Shown here one piece after another: positions 48,558 through 62,563 of a stretch of 64,000 bases of DNA. Below the pieces are notes generated by a model. It worked only from the letters and a program-made list of their open reading frames with translations, did not search any database and was not told the origin of the DNA. The first letter of the stretch is position 1, and every line of letters starts with the position of its first letter. The stretch comes from Neodiprion pinetum (Eukaryota; Arthropoda; Insecta; Hymenoptera; Diprionidae). The stretch covers positions 39,472,607-39,536,606 of the forward strand of contig NC_060235.2 in NCBI RefSeq assembly GCF_021155775.2, read 5' to 3'. The translations under genes and the position numbers were made by a program.

Positions 48558-49744
48558 CTGCAGGTTCACATCAATAATACCTGTTCAATTTACCGAGGGA
48601 TGCCAGCCACGAGGAATCAGCGAATTTAATTCACTCTGATCACCCAAACGCCGATTGCCCATCTGGACACCAATCTCAATCCTGCCATTTCAATTCCAAT
48701 ATCAATTTATAACTACTTATACTCCAATTAGAAATCTACGTCTTAACGATCGACTGACATCGTCGGATCTGCAAATTCATCCCCTGCGACAGGGGCGGTT
48801 ATTCGATCATTTAAAAACCGATATCTTTAACTTATCTCAGTATGTTCGAGATGCGAGTTAATTTTCAGCTGTCTCAACACTTGCTCAAATTTATACCGTA
48901 GTGGCTAATTTTCGGATTAAGATCACTCGACGGTTTTCTTTCTGCGTCGAACCCCGATCATTTGTTGCAAACCTTCTTCGGTGTGTTTAGGTTTACTCGC
49001 GTCGAAGCAAACATTCGTATAAGAGATTGCTCGACTGGGTAAGAACGAGTCGTCTAGACATCGAAATCCATCGCAACGTATCTCTCTCGGGAATCGTAGA
49101 TGGACGGTAAACACGCGAAAATGGTTTTTACGAGAAGTGATGGAACTGCGCGTTTCACGGACAAGAAAAACATCCCCTCATTCACCGTTTTCCGTTTCCC
49201 ATTTCTCAAACCCTCCTCGCTTTCACTCGAATTGAATACAGGCGAAGACATTTGACTATTCGTTTCGCCTCACAGTTCATTAAAGATTCTTTCTGAAGAC
49301 CTGAGACTCTTTCAAACCTGAATGACACGGTACGCGGCTTTTATACTTAAATTTTTCATCACGCTGTCGCGAATTTCGCGTACACATTTTCATCCTCAAG
49401 AATTCACCAAAATATTTTCGATTCCATCGAAACGAGCCAAACGATTCTTAACAAAAATGCGCAATAATTTTTTATCAAACAAATAAATAAAGAAAAGAAA
49501 AAAAAAAAAAAAACGAAAAAAACCTGATCAGTTCTCGAATCGAAAAATTAACCCAAGGGCGAGAATGAAAAAAATTCCAACGATCCTCAATTTTACCGAG
49601 AAAATTACTTGGCTAAATTTTTGGCCGATAAGCGGATGGGCATACAGAGGATAGATAAAAGTGTTTGTCTTACCGAGTTTCGTGGTAAACCTAACCTGAC
49701 GACGACGCCCACTTGCACTTGCCGTATGTCGTCGTTACGGGCGG

Positions 49745-49820
49745 GGTGTCTCTCTCTCTTTCTCTCTCCCTCTCCCTCCCTCCCTCCTCTCTCCCTTTCC
49801 CTTCTCTCTTTCTCTCTCGA
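49745..49820 (+). repeat. Polypyrimidine (TC-rich) tract
   Basis: About 75 bp of mixed CT/CCT repeats, low complexity. It yields spurious Arg/Glu-rich frames on the minus strand. Confidence 0.85.
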
Positions 49821-52800
49821 GTGCTCGTCGACCCCGCGGTTGATTCCGATCCTCCTTAACTTCAGCCCTTGAATCACACGGGCAACGATTATCCCTGCAA
49901 AACCGATGAAAAGTAAAAATTCCTCTCCTCACCGTTTGATCCCTCTCGAACGAGCCAATTTGACGCGACCCTTTGGCCTCCTCGGTACCAGAACTCGCGG
50001 GCAGATTTTTCCCTCACAAAGCTTCTCCGACTCTCTATGCCATCGCTTTCCCCGGCGATGCCTGATCAACGCGCAGACGCCGAAGAAACGTCCGCGCGCC
50101 TGCTCAATGCCGGATTTTAACCCCACCGCAACCCTCTTACCGGGTGATTCTTCTTCAACGCTTTTCTTCGAATTTGTTTGTTTCTCATTTGGAGGGTAAA
50201 AATCCGACCCTCCTCCCTCCCCCCCATCCCACCCCACATCGCTGCTTGTTTTCCCATTCAAATTTAATAATAACAAAAATGAATAATAAAAAAACAACCC
50301 CTTTATTTCACCCGCTAAACATTCGTTTATATATTTTTTTATACCTGTATATTAAAACGATGGTAATCAGATGCGGTGGTTATATGATGAAGGAGGATTA
50401 GTAATTCGATAGGGAAACGCGAGCTTTCGTGATTAAATTTTTTTTTACCTACAGCAAGCTCGGCACACTTCGAAGCTTCGACAATCGATAATCGCCCGCG
50501 AACCATAAGCAGCTGCCAGCTTTTACGATGCAGCTTGCAAGGTGTTTCATCGGGAGTGGGGATGTTTCGTAGACAAAAAATATCGTATCATTTTATCTCT
50601 CGTTGCGAAACGATGTAATAGCAAAATTCGAACGTGCTATTGAATTTCACTGGTTTTTTTTTTTTTTTTTTTTTTTTATGTATCTATTTTCTGGGTTCAA
50701 GGTAAAAAAAAATCATTCTTTATCGAGATGGACCATTTTGATTTCATTGAAAAAAAAAAAAAAAAAAAATCGAAAAACCTGTAGAGAATTTGACTACTTT
50801 TGATATGAAATCTGTGATTTCATTCAATTCAATTCATTGCTCTTAAATGAAAACAGACAACATATGAACGAACTGTTTTGTTCTAATCTGCTAAAAACTT
50901 AAATTTAAAATAATGCGCGAAACTTTGCTATTTAGGAAGCATGTGGGATGGGGATTGGGTGAAAGCGATGACTCGATGCAGGAGAATCAAGCTTTTTGTC
51001 TCGAGATATCGAGAGAACTTGGTTTGTATGGCTTAATTAAGCCTGAGAATATAACAAGGCCTAATTAATTTACGTCTTTGTGGGTCCAATTTACCCGGCT
51101 TCTTCACTTCTCTGTTTCAACTTTCAACCCTCCGACGAATGAGGGGGAATGAGGGTAGGGTCCTCCAGTCGTGTAAGGATCGTCAGAAAACTTTCACAAC
51201 TGTAATTGCCTCGCTTAAGCCGAGACTTGACACTTATATTAAAATCTGAAAATACGTGCCCCCGAATTTTTCCCTCCTTCATTATTTATTTTCGTCACTT
51301 TACCGGGTGAATAATGAACCGGGAACTTGATTTTGAGCGTAAGAAAATTAGCTACTCTCAGCGCGAAGAGACGTAAAGTCTTGACCACATTGTCAAACGG
51401 AATCCGCCTTCCTAAAAAGAAAAACAGAAAAAAATTATCGTATCTTCAGTGTGTGGTAAAACGATAGTAAGAGCTTGTTACGGATCGCGAGTCTATCGAA
51501 TAGGCATAAACTTTACGACTTCGCCTCCGTTGTTTCTTCGGCGAGAATAACTCGGGCGCATAAAAAAAAAATCTCTTGATATCGGGAAAATTGGCAATAA
51601 ATGTTGAGTCGGTCTGATGATGCGATTTGCGTCCCGTTTGGCAGGCGTGTTGACAGGCAAAAGATGGTATAAAGCTCCGTTTGTCGTATTTTATACCTAC
51701 ACGTACGATCCTTAGCCAATTTACCGCGTTCCTTACGCTCAGATTGCTTTCGGCCTTTAAAGCTAGGGTGAATTTTCGATGTCGGCTATGTAACCTTACC
51801 ATGCATACTACGGATATGATATATATATATTGTAACGTTCGTTGACGTTACGGAAATAAATATGGATCCGCGAGTTTACTTATCAAGTCAAAATCAAAAG
51901 CGTGAATAAAATGTTGTGAAAAAGCTTTAATTGCGTAATATGTGTTTCTCGTTTAAAGTCTGAAACAAGACTGTTTTTACAATAATGTTGGTTGACGCAG
52001 CAACCTTATTCTTTTGAAAGACATAAGAGGTTTATAAACGTCTTTTATCTATGATGACTACTCGATCATTAAAAGGGGGCAAAACGGGTGATTTCACCCT
52101 TTGTAACTATATATATATATATGTACGAAAAATCCATTACAGAGGGCGTGATAATATAATGTCAATGAGCGAAATGTCATCAGACATCGAGAGTGCAAAA
52201 TACACTTTGCATTAGCCGAGCCAAGTTTAATGAGCCTTTCTGAGTTAATTTATTTCAAGATGTCGTATTTTTGTTTTAGTTTTTTTTTTTTTTCTCCTTC
52301 ACCTCTCATTTTGTTTAATCCTGTTTCACTTTCAATCCCGATCTTTCTCACGTTCCATCAATTATTCATTGCCAAGACCTAGTCAATTTCTCCGACGTCT
52401 TCTATGGATTTTTAATGAAGTATTTAAAGAAAAAGAAATCAAATAAATTACATCGATTCCTTAAATTATTTTCTTGCAGGGTTTTTGTTTATACTATTTG
52501 ATATTCGATCGGCCGAACTTCCACGTGGTAACGTTTTTTTCGCTTGATTAATTGTTTCAGTCCTTTATTTCAGCAGCTTGCGGTTTAAATTTTTCTTCCA
52601 ATTAGTTCCATACTTTAATCGGGAAGACTGTCGAGGATCTGTAACTGATTAGATAGACATGTTCTAGTTTTCAATTACATTAAATGTCTACCTGCTGCAG
52701 TTGCCTGAGGAGTTGGATCCTTTTCCAATCAGGCTAATTGTAAAACTTATACCTTCTCTCATCCCTCGGGATCTTCTGCTCTTCTTACAAGCTCTTCAGG

Positions 52801-53903
52801 CAATGCAAACATGCGATTATTATTCCCTCTTGACCAATCAAATTCCCTTTTATGAAAAAAAAACACATGATTTTATATATTTCTCTCTATTTCGAGAGAC
52901 ACGTAGCGTAGCTCTGATTTTTTTTCCACTCTTCTCCGTCGTCACCTATAAAATTTCATCATCAAATATCACGATAGCACTTAACTAGGAGCCTCAAAAA
53001 TTATTCAGGAACAATTCTGAGTACTTTCGGTACATTTTGATCGTTTCATTTGATCGAGTGGTATAGATGCTTGGATATAAGATTCGCATATTTTCCCCGA
53101 AAACTAATCGCGAATGATGTTTGCAATTACTCGTATAATGATTAAAGCTATGAAATATCATCCTTTCACCGAGATCACAGAACGTATCATTTATGAATAT
53201 AGAAGTGAGAGGTTTAATTTGACGTGGCACCAGAAGTATGGATTATTATTCGTTCCATTCCGAACACAGTGTGTAAGTGAATTTTTCATCAGTCAAACAC
53301 CACCGTATTTACGAATTCCCGGAAAAATCGCTACACGGTTCCGCTGTAAAAATTTCCGGATTGGATTGAAAGGAAAATTGGATTCTCGGCACGTAGCCGT
53401 ACTTAAGTGCGTCTCTCGCTCACTCCTGTAGCCCGCAGGCTCGTCACCGATATTTTTCATAGGATTTTTCGCGGCTCAACACCTCACGTATCCCTAACCA
53501 CGCTTCGTTTGAAAAAATACGAGTAGAATGAAAGTAATTTGAGTACGGACCAATTGACGCTAGAAAAAATATTTGAAAAACTAAGCAAAAACCGATCTAG
53601 TTAATTAAAACAAGGTTAAATATATTTTCGGTAACAGGAAATACGCAATGGAAAAAGACGATCGGTATTCAATATGGCGTCGTACCAAGCGAACAGCTGA
53701 TCATTTTGGTTGCACTACACGCGAATATAAAGACACGGAAAACGTCGAGCAGGCTGTCAGGGTTTTATTTGGTCACGTTGAGACGATTGAAATTTAAACA
53801 CGCGACCAATAACGTATTTTAAAATCAAATATGAGCCGGCCGAAGATGCGGATTTTCGCCGCTAGACGGCGTGGCGTTTCTTTGGTACTTTGTGTTCAAA
53901 TGG

Positions 53904-53914
53904 TATATAAAAAG
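53904..53914 (+). promoter_or_regulatory. TATA-box candidate
   Basis: TATATAAAAAG is followed by purine-rich sequence and a more G+C-rich stretch (53960-54040). It could drive a transcript toward the exon-like segment at 55213, but no downstream gene is identified in the window. Confidence 0.25.
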
Positions 53915-55212
53915 TAGAGATGAGATAAGCCGTTGGAGGGAGATAAAGAAACGTAGATATAGAGAGGGGAGAGGAGCGAGTCAAAGTTGGAAGCAGCTGG
54001 CTGACCTCTGAAAGCGCGTTTCATCGCTCGAGCGTTAATTATCAGCATTAGTTAATGCCTGTTGACACGTTCCACTCTATCCGTGATCGTAACCGCATTC
54101 AGTTAACGAATTGTCGAGAGACCGTCGAGAGATACGTTCCACGAATTTCGATTCGAAGATCAGTAAATTTTACCGATCAACAATAGTTCGTGATGAATTC
54201 AAAACTTAATCAATACGCAGTTTTTTATAACGGGAAACGATTTTTATGATAAAAAAATTTTTATTTTATTTCATGAAAACTGATAGAAACATCAATAAAT
54301 TTGTGTTATAACGTGAAACTGAAATTAAAGAAAAAAAACAAAATAAAAATAATCAGTTTTTAACGGCATAGTCGCAGGTAAGTTCAATGATTTTTTTAGT
54401 CTGCTAGCTGACTAATGAATATCGTTTAAACGTTAGAAACCGAAAAGGTGGTGATAATTTATGAAGATCGTATATTGCCAATCTTTGATTGAAATTCTCA
54501 GACACGATTACAGCTACCCGTTAATTCTGTTTAAAATTAGTCGGCGCTTTCTGGTCTAGCTGCAGAGGCACGGGGAGAATAAATTATTCGCAAATCCGGA
54601 ATGGCATGGCAACAATTTGGAAAATCGTAATTGCCAATTAGGAATTCGAAATTGGAGTTGAGAAGTTGACTAACAATTGATAGAAACTTAGACTGCGACG
54701 CGTCTCGAGTTTGCAAGTCGTTTAGACAATTTGAAAATTACCGTGCAGTTGTGTATACTCTTCGACATTACGTGAAATTGCTTTGCCAATAAATCTCTTT
54801 TTTTGATTAATCAGTTTTATTTTCCTTCGTATGAAATCTGACTAATGTTGTTTAGTGGGAAAATTAAATTTAGGAAAAAATCCTGGCACAATCAATTTTT
54901 CCAATTATTTTATTAGGTTGGAAAAAAATTTCAAGCACGAACGGTGAAGTAACGAGAACAAAAACACGTTTCCATTATCTCGAGGTGTGTGCGGATATTC
55001 AAAGTCAATTTACGGCATTTCATCGTGTTCGGTACATTCGCAACGGTATCAAAGAAGGAGATTATAATTATAGCGTGTAGACTCGAGCTTGCAGAATTAT
55101 TTGTTGCAGTCTCTCACCGCATTTGTATCAGATTTCTGCGGTTGAAAATTGAACCCAGTCGTGAAATTGTATCCCGCACGTAATTATACCGGAATAAAGC
55201 AAACATCCGTCG

Positions 55213-55254
55213 ATGATTGATACTTTGAAAAGAGCTGGTAAAATCCTCAAAGAG
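55213..55254 (+). other. Exon-like segment with strong donor
   Basis: An ATG opens 14 codons (MIDTLKRAGKILKE) ending exactly at GAG|gtgagt. It could be a short first coding exon of a gene lying beyond the window. The start context is weak (T at -3) and no partner exon was found. Confidence 0.2.
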
Positions 55255-56483
55255 GTGAGTTCGCAAAAAATTCATACTTTTTATTAATTCCATTAAGAGA
55301 CAGTCGTACGTTGAGTATTCATCAAATTATCGTATTCTTCAGCCACGAAGATCCCTTTAAAAATACAAAAATTGAAGATACTGGATTTGTAAAAAAAAAA
55401 GTATAAATTTCGTATTACCGTTTCAAATCGCTTTAAAAAGCTTCAAAATCTAGTAGATTCTTTCAATTTTAGTCTACGACAACTCAACTTATTCCAAAGT
55501 CTATTGTATTTTTTATGTCAAACAATAATTAGGTGGGAAAAAAAAATTTGCGTTCAAGTTTGACCTCCGCTAAAAAAGCTTACCGTTTCGTGATCAATGT
55601 TTGCCAGCTTTACATTTTCGTTACAGCCTGCACTTTTTTTTTCCCCCCGAGTCTCGGCAACGAGAATCGCAAAATTTCCACCCGTGTGGCACGATAAATT
55701 TTTACTCTTCCTTTGATCTTCAAATTTCATCACAAACGAGCGAGAATACTCGACCCTGCAGGGACGAAACGGAATAATATTTCGGACTTTGAAAGTAAAA
55801 TTGCACTGGACGCGTACTGCTAGACAACCCACCATCCGAGCTTTGGGCCGGATCAATCGGAGGTCAAGATAAAAGCTTGTATGTCCAACATTTCTACGAA
55901 TCGAGATCCGAAGAACAAGAAGAAAGCGAAGAAAAAAGTTTCAAAAAAGTATCACAATTTTTACGAAACGAAGGGGCAGGGTTGAAACTCTCATAGTTCC
56001 AAAATGTAAGATTCCAAAAATTTGAGAAAGATTCAGATTACAAGTTATAGAGCAAAATCCCGAAAAACAAAGTTTCGATTGAGTAAAATTCCGAAAGTTA
56101 AAATACACTCACACAGCGTAGCTTACTCAACGAGTGGATGTAAAAAATGAGAAAAACAGAAAATCAGAATAACCAGAATTCCGAACGTGAAAAAATTTCG
56201 AAATCTGATCTGGGAGGTGACCCCTTTTCAACTCGACCCCGAAACAAATATGGTTTTTTTGTCAGGCTCATTTCATGCGAGAGAATCATCGTCATCATCA
56301 TCGTCATAATCTGTCATGTTCCATCATGTACACGTTATACATCGTATCTGTAATCCCCGAAATGTGAGTCGGTTATTTTTCCTTCCCCCTTCGTTTTCCT
56401 CAATCGGTGTTTTCTCAGGCGTTTCCTTTTTTCTACGTACGTATTATTATACCGTGAATTTTCCTAACAGCTAGACGCGCCGT

Positions 56484-56766
56484 GCGCCTGATACAAGCAA
56501 CCGGAATTACATCTCACGTTCAAGTTGAGCACCGTATCCCGCCATGGCCAACTCAAACGTCAAAACATCGTTTGTCAAAATAACCTGAATATTACGGAAT
56601 GTGAAATACGATGAAAAATGGAATTCGGACAATCAACTACGGCAACACTGAAGCAACTTAGAGTAGAACTGTCATTAAATTCAGTTATTCATCGCAATAA
56701 TAAGACGGTGGGAAGCGGTGCTCAACTTGGACGTGTGATGTAACTCCGCTTGCCTGCATCAGGCGC
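56484..56766. mobile_element. Foldback element with about 51-bp inverted ends
   Basis: GCGCCTGATACAAGCAACCG... at 56484-56534 is matched in inverse by ...CTTGCCTGCATCAGGCGC at 56716-56766, including the shared GTTGAGCACCG/CGGTGCTCAAC inner edge. The 180-bp interior has no coding capacity. No clear target duplication is seen. Confidence 0.6.
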
Positions 56767-57059
56767 AGAGATCGTTTCGCTGTTACAAAGACTCACGTCT
56801 CTTTTCTTCTTTGTCTTTATATCAGCTTGCACTGAGTGCTATTTCAGAGAGTCTTAGGATAATAAATTGTCAATGTTTTGATCGCAAGGGTCGTCGGTAA
56901 ATAAAAATATGGTAGGCACTAGGGACGGCTAAAATGCGGTAAGCAAGACTGCATGCAGCTGCTCTCCATAACATTTTACATTGTAGGTACATACATGTAA
57001 CAACGAGTATGACCTTACAAAGGCGAACCTACCAGTAGATAACATACCTATTAATACCT

Positions 57060-57231
57060 GTGTTATGGCGAACCGAAACGGCGAAGGTCCTCGTTCGTGC
57101 TGGAGGCGTCGGCGCCGCGACGCCCGGCGTCCTTTCCATATCACAGCCGGCGGATCCTCGCTCGGCTTGCCGCAGTCAGTCAACGCGCGGCCTCAACACG
57201 CGACGCTCCGCGGCTCGACGACCGCCTGTAA
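57060..57231 (+). other. CpG-rich exon-like segment
   Basis: A sharply bounded G+C-rich block. On the plus strand an ATG at 57066 opens MANRNGEGPRSCWRRRRRDA and stays open to a strong donor (GCCT|gtaagtga). On the minus strand the same block is bordered by an acceptor (ctcacttacag) and a donor (CAG|gtatta), but all three frames have stops there. It could be a first exon or 5' UTR; no domain is recognised. Confidence 0.3.
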
Positions 57232-58835
57232 GTGAGAATTCCCCTCCTCAATAAATCGGAAATTAATCAGAGTGATCGATGAAAAAATAAGAAACAAAGA
57301 AAAAAAAATTATAACTGATACAAGTTTAACAAAGCAGAGAGTCAAATTTTTCCAAATTTAAGAGAAATAAAAATTATTGTAATATAGAACTGAAACTCAA
57401 AAGCCTCGATGTAATATCAAACAGACACTGATTGATAGTACTAGAAATAAAGAAAAAATTTAAAAAAAAAAAAAAAACATAAATGTGTACAAAAAAACCC
57501 AGTGAGTACGGAATAATTATGCAGATGTAAAAAGCTGCGTTATTAATTAATCATTTCCGAAGGTGCTGAAAAATATTAAAGTGCAGGAACCAATTATACA
57601 ATCGTGTAGGTACAATATATTAATAAAAATTGAAGAGAAAAAGATGAAGCCCTCTTAAATATCATGGGTGAGTGTCGAAGTAACGATAGCGAAGAGTATT
57701 AAATTTGTCGTATGCATATAATGTACGTAATATATATATGTGAACATATATGCGAGCATAAAGTGCGTGAGTTGACCGGATCGTCGGGAACTGATTGAGC
57801 GGGATTATTCAAACTTGTGTGTATAAACAGTGCGGGTGTATAATATAGTCCTTGGTTTGTGGTGAAGCGTAGCAAATAGGCGTATGTACGCGGTCTTTTC
57901 GTATTCACTGCAACAGTCGTATGTACACGGTCTTGTTGTATTAACTGTAGGCATAAATTGTGACCTCAAACTGCAACCGTAAGGACGTTGATGGAGTAAA
58001 AGGAGGGGCGAGGGAGGGAATTATACCGAGAGTGACACAACAAGTGCAAAGTTACGCAATTGAGATGCGATCGAAGCGAGATTAACGGGGTAAGTAAGGC
58101 ATTTGCGTCACACTGATGCGACGCTGAACGCGGGGCTTCAACCCATTCTCCACTTTTTTCCTTTTTCTACTTTTCTCCTTCCCTCTCTCAGCACGTCGAG
58201 AGAAATTTCTTGTTATCGTTTACGCTCTCTTAAGTCCTTGAATTCTGTTATTCTTTACCAAATACATGCAGTATAGTTCAGAATGGAAAATGACAGTTTT
58301 GTTACCATAATCAGATAATCTACGGTACTTTATTTTCGTTTACCTTATCCATTAATTTAACGTCTGTACAAAAGCAATTGGGTGTTAACGACTTGTTTAC
58401 GTGAATTAATCTGGTAAATCGAACGAACAGACTTAGCGTTCCACTAAGTGGAAAATGTTGTATTGACAATTGTATAATTGTTACATTAAGTAAGTACTTG
58501 TAAAACAGTTTGTTTGCAATTTCAAAGATATTCAAACCGTTATCGTAAGGATGATGTAAGCATTTAACTAGAATATTCTGTTAACTGTAACTAATAAAAT
58601 GAAGTGTATTGAATTAGTTTTAATCGTCTCAGAAATTTAATCTATCATATCGAAGCTTCGGAAATTAATTGAAGATTAATTAAAGCTAATGATTTGCATA
58701 TTGTAATTGCTGGCATAGAAATAATTTGAAATATTTGGAAGTCTTCTTTCACTCCATTGCTAGACATAACTTTTGTTATGTTAGCTTATCATTGTTTCTA
58801 TTTACCTAAAAACTGTAAGCTAACAAATGGAGCGA

Positions 58836-58869
58836 AAGAGAGAGAGAGAGAGCGAGAGAGAGAGAGAGA
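58836..58869 (+). repeat. GA microsatellite
   Basis: A GA run of about 34 bp with one GC interruption. Confidence 0.85.
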
Positions 58870-61736
58870 AATAGAGGAAGAAAATCAGCGGCATATTCAT
58901 TCGTATAGTGGGTATACCGAGTTATATATAATACAACGTGGCTATAATTATGATCCGATTGGGCCGGATCCGAGTCTGCGTTGAAATTTGAAAAGCAAAT
59001 ATTTTTTTACGAGATTGTATAAGGAATTATATACGCGTCTTATCAGATAAACGTGCTGCTCGAGCTTACGTCGTTGTATGTCTAATTAAGTTATATGTAT
59101 ATTATTATTGCTCGAAAAAACGAAAATAACCCGATTGCCCTGGCCTTGCGGCATATATACATTCACGAAACGAATACGATAAGTGCCACGTGTGTGATTT
59201 TTTATTTTTTCCTATAATAAATTCCCGTAGATTGTAACTTTCATTAGCTGCCCTTTTTTTTCGTGGTGTTCGTATATTTATGAAATTCGAAGTTTATATT
59301 TCGATCTTCCGGATTTCCGAGTAGTTAACTTCGCAAATCGTTATGAAACATGAGGAGTATAAAATGGCCGATTTTTCCTACGTTATAATTTTATGCGAGA
59401 AAAGTTCGAAACGTGGAACGTATAAAAAAATGATTGGAAAGAAAAGGTGAATTAATTGCTCATCAGCAAGTTATTTTTATCCCGGCCTGAATAATGGTAG
59501 GAGAAAAAAAGCTTTCGTGAGGATAATCTATCAATTGAATTATACTTATCGATATCATGACTTTGATGCCATTTTAATTGGGCCTGCAGGGATTAAGGGA
59601 TAGGCAACTTGCAGGGATTAGGATTACGGATTGGTAATAAGCGATTATTATAGTACACTCCTATACTTAGTCGATGTGGAACATGCGTTACACCTATGTG
59701 TGCGATATTTTTCAGAGTATCTTATTACACTCGAGCCGACATATTCCAGTCATTGGTGTAAATTATTATAACGGGCGATAAAATAGTAAATACATTTAGA
59801 CGAAAATCCACAGAACTGTTTCGACGATGCGGAAAACGTGTTCAGAATTCTATGGGACCACAAACGACGAGTTAACCATCCGCCAAGAGGGTTGCGAAGC
59901 TTATGGGACACATAATCGTAAGCTGAGTAAGACGAGCGAAACTTGAACGACCGAAAATTTTGAATTTCCTACTCAACGACTATCGGAAAGGACCGCGAAG
60001 CTTGGAAATTTATCGAATAGCAAAAGCAAATTACGCGACAGCACGATCCGGAGATAATAATTGAACACCCCGATATCGATTGGCGATCAGCAATTACTTT
60101 TGCAAAATTGTCTAATTTTTTGAAAGTACCATATCGGAGTATAGTTAATTTCTCCATAAAAATATCGGATTTAAATTGATCCTCACTACATGCGTTGACG
60201 CGATAAACGCTTAGTCGATGATATAAATTGTTTGAATTACAGCTGACGTATTGAATAAATTTGAAGAGTGTTATACCAGGAACACTGATCCCCAGATCGC
60301 GATTATGAGGCCAGTTGAATTCCGTCGAAAGGATGTTTCCCCATTCCGTGGGAATTTGTATTCTCATAACGAGATCCTTCCAAGGATATACGTACAAGAT
60401 TAATATCAAGGACGAAGCATAAGATTTGATAAGATGAGGGAATTGGAATTGAGCTTCGGTTAATTGTAAGCCAAGCAGCTGATCCGGCTAAGCTCCAATT
60501 CGTATTTGAAAAACAAACGTCGGAAATAATTTACAAATCGTAATTCATTATACAATACATACTTTCGGTGTAATAATTCACATCGAGTTAAGATCGATTC
60601 AAAAAGTGTACGTCGATCTATAATCAGAGACTGATCGCATCGATTTATTTCACTTCCGTAATAACGAAAGCGCGTTCATTTTTTCGACGGATGTCTAACT
60701 AGAAGCAAACAATCGCGAAAAAGGAGGGAAGGATATAAAAAAAACGATGTGTTTCTTTTTTTCAAATTTTTACTAGCGGAGCGTATTTCCGGTTCGACAG
60801 GCTTCAAACTCTCCGCACCTTTGATCTGAATCGTTTTTCAATCCCGAGGAGCGAGTAAAAGTTCATTCAAGCCTTCGGCAGCTGCTGCCTCACGGAGTGG
60901 TGCGGAGAGGAGTGGAGAGGAGAGGAGAGGAAAGTGGTGGTAATACTCGCACGCTTCGGTGAACGACGCGCTTCACAGCTGAGCATTTCATCCGCCTATC
61001 TACATGTACATACGCTATATATACACGCGAGGGTTTCGTCCTATTTTAGGGAAAATATTTTATCAATATCCAATCATCGAAGAGAGCGAGAGAGATGGAT
61101 GGATAGATATTTTACTTGTGTCTATGGCAATATTAGACGATATAAAGATATTTATACATAAAGAGAGAGAGAGACAGATCCGTGCGAATTACAAGAGCAT
61201 AAATTATAGATCTTTGAAAACAGTTTTTTCATCATTTGGCTATTTTTTTTTTTCCAGTAAAGTTCAGCAATATTTTACCGAACCCTTTGAAAATTCACAA
61301 ATAGGAAATATCGAAAATGTAACCCTTTCAGTTACAGAAGCCACTGCAGTGGCATCGTTTAAAAAAAGAAAGATTCCCGAATTCTTTTCTGTATTCAGGT
61401 AACTGAAGTGCGTGATTGAAGGGCGTGAGGTAAAGCTAATTATACAGACACCGACGCCTCGTTTCGAACCATTTAAAAATGTTTAAGAATCAGGTAAATT
61501 TGTTTGATTTCTGCACTCTACTGTGAGATAATTCTTTTTTTCAACGGATAATTCATTTTTTCAGTAGTCGTTTCAACATTGCTATATCTTGACCGTTGTC
61601 AATATCGGTGCGATGTTTCAAAGTCGAATATTTAACAATGTCAACGTGACTAAAACAAAGTGTTTCAGTGAATCTGCCGAATAAAATCAGTCATCGTAAA
61701 GTGAAATCGAACGACTTTATCAGATTTTTAATTAAC

Positions 61737-61914
61737 TAGTGCTGTACGATTGAACTCCCTAATCGGCAGTTTCGATTAATCTCTTAATCGACGTTGCGTC
61801 ATAATAATTCTGCAGGACAGTCGGTATACGAATCGAAATCGTCGATCAATCGATTAATCGGAAAAAAGGATTAACCGAAGCTGCCTATATTAATCGATTA
61901 ATCGCACAGCACTA
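61737..61914. mobile_element. Foldback element with TAGTGCTGT ends
   Basis: The left end TAGTGCTGTACGATTGAA and right end TTAATCGCACAGCACTA are inverted, and the inner words (CTAATCGGCAGTTTCGATTA and its counterpart) also pair. It is 178 bp long, AT-rich with many CGATTAATCG words. No target duplication could be defined. Confidence 0.6.
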
Positions 61915-62541
61915 CTTTAACCGCTTCGAAGCAATTCGAAACGTCGCATCTTTGTCCGAGCTTTTGTTCAACAATTTCAGTAGACACGTTACTTTTTCTT
62001 TTCTTTTTTTTTCTTTCTCATTTTTAAACAATCGATTGCAGCTCACTAACGTAATGATTTGATAAATACTCAACACGCACCATATCGCAATAAAATTAAT
62101 GAAAGTTATCGATTTATTCTCCAACCAGTATCCCTAGGCTGTTCATTAAACTCTGTTGGCAAACCCCTTTCATTGCTTTTCAACGATTATTCGACTCAGT
62201 TCCTGCATGCGCTTGTTTGTCCGGTTACATAAGAGCGTTGTTATCGCTGACCCAATTCCCCATGATCATCAGCGCCGAATCGCACGGGGGTCCCCTACTA
62301 GCAGTTTTTTTCTTTATTCTCTTTCTTTCCTTTCCATCTTCGTTACCGTGTCACATTTGTAATCCCACTGCGCTCTCGCAAATATGTTTGAAAATTCTTC
62401 TCATTTCATTTTTTCCACCACACCGACACGTGTAAACCTAAACCCGATAAATTTCGAAGGGTTGAACACCCTCGAAATCTGGCGTACACTCAAACAAAAC
62501 CTCAGTTAAAATTTGCCTTTTTTATTCTATTATACGTGTAG

Positions 62542-62563
62542 ATATATATATATATATATATAT
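62542..62563 (+). repeat. TA microsatellite
   Basis: A pure TA run of 22 bp. Confidence 0.9.

Larger units (their letters stand above)
48558..56483. other. Region upstream of the transporter gene, no gene recognised
   Basis: Contains low-complexity TC-rich (49745-49820) and poly-T/poly-A stretches. Non-coding 5' exons of the transporter gene are expected somewhere here but cannot be placed. A TATA-like site (53904) and an exon-like segment (55213-55254) are listed separately. Confidence 0.5.

Noticed and set aside
48471..48569. Extended N-terminus of the transporter candidate from 48569
   Set aside because: That start is a GTG and lies beyond a likely splice acceptor (exon edge 48557); the first in-frame ATG is at 48470.
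53114..53431. 105-codon plus-strand frame
   Set aside because: No domain, no splice-site context and no similarity I recognise.
59969..60409. 146-codon open frame on the minus strand
   Set aside because: Less biased in composition than most spurious frames, but I recognise no domain and see no convincing flanking acceptor or donor; not enough to call a gene.
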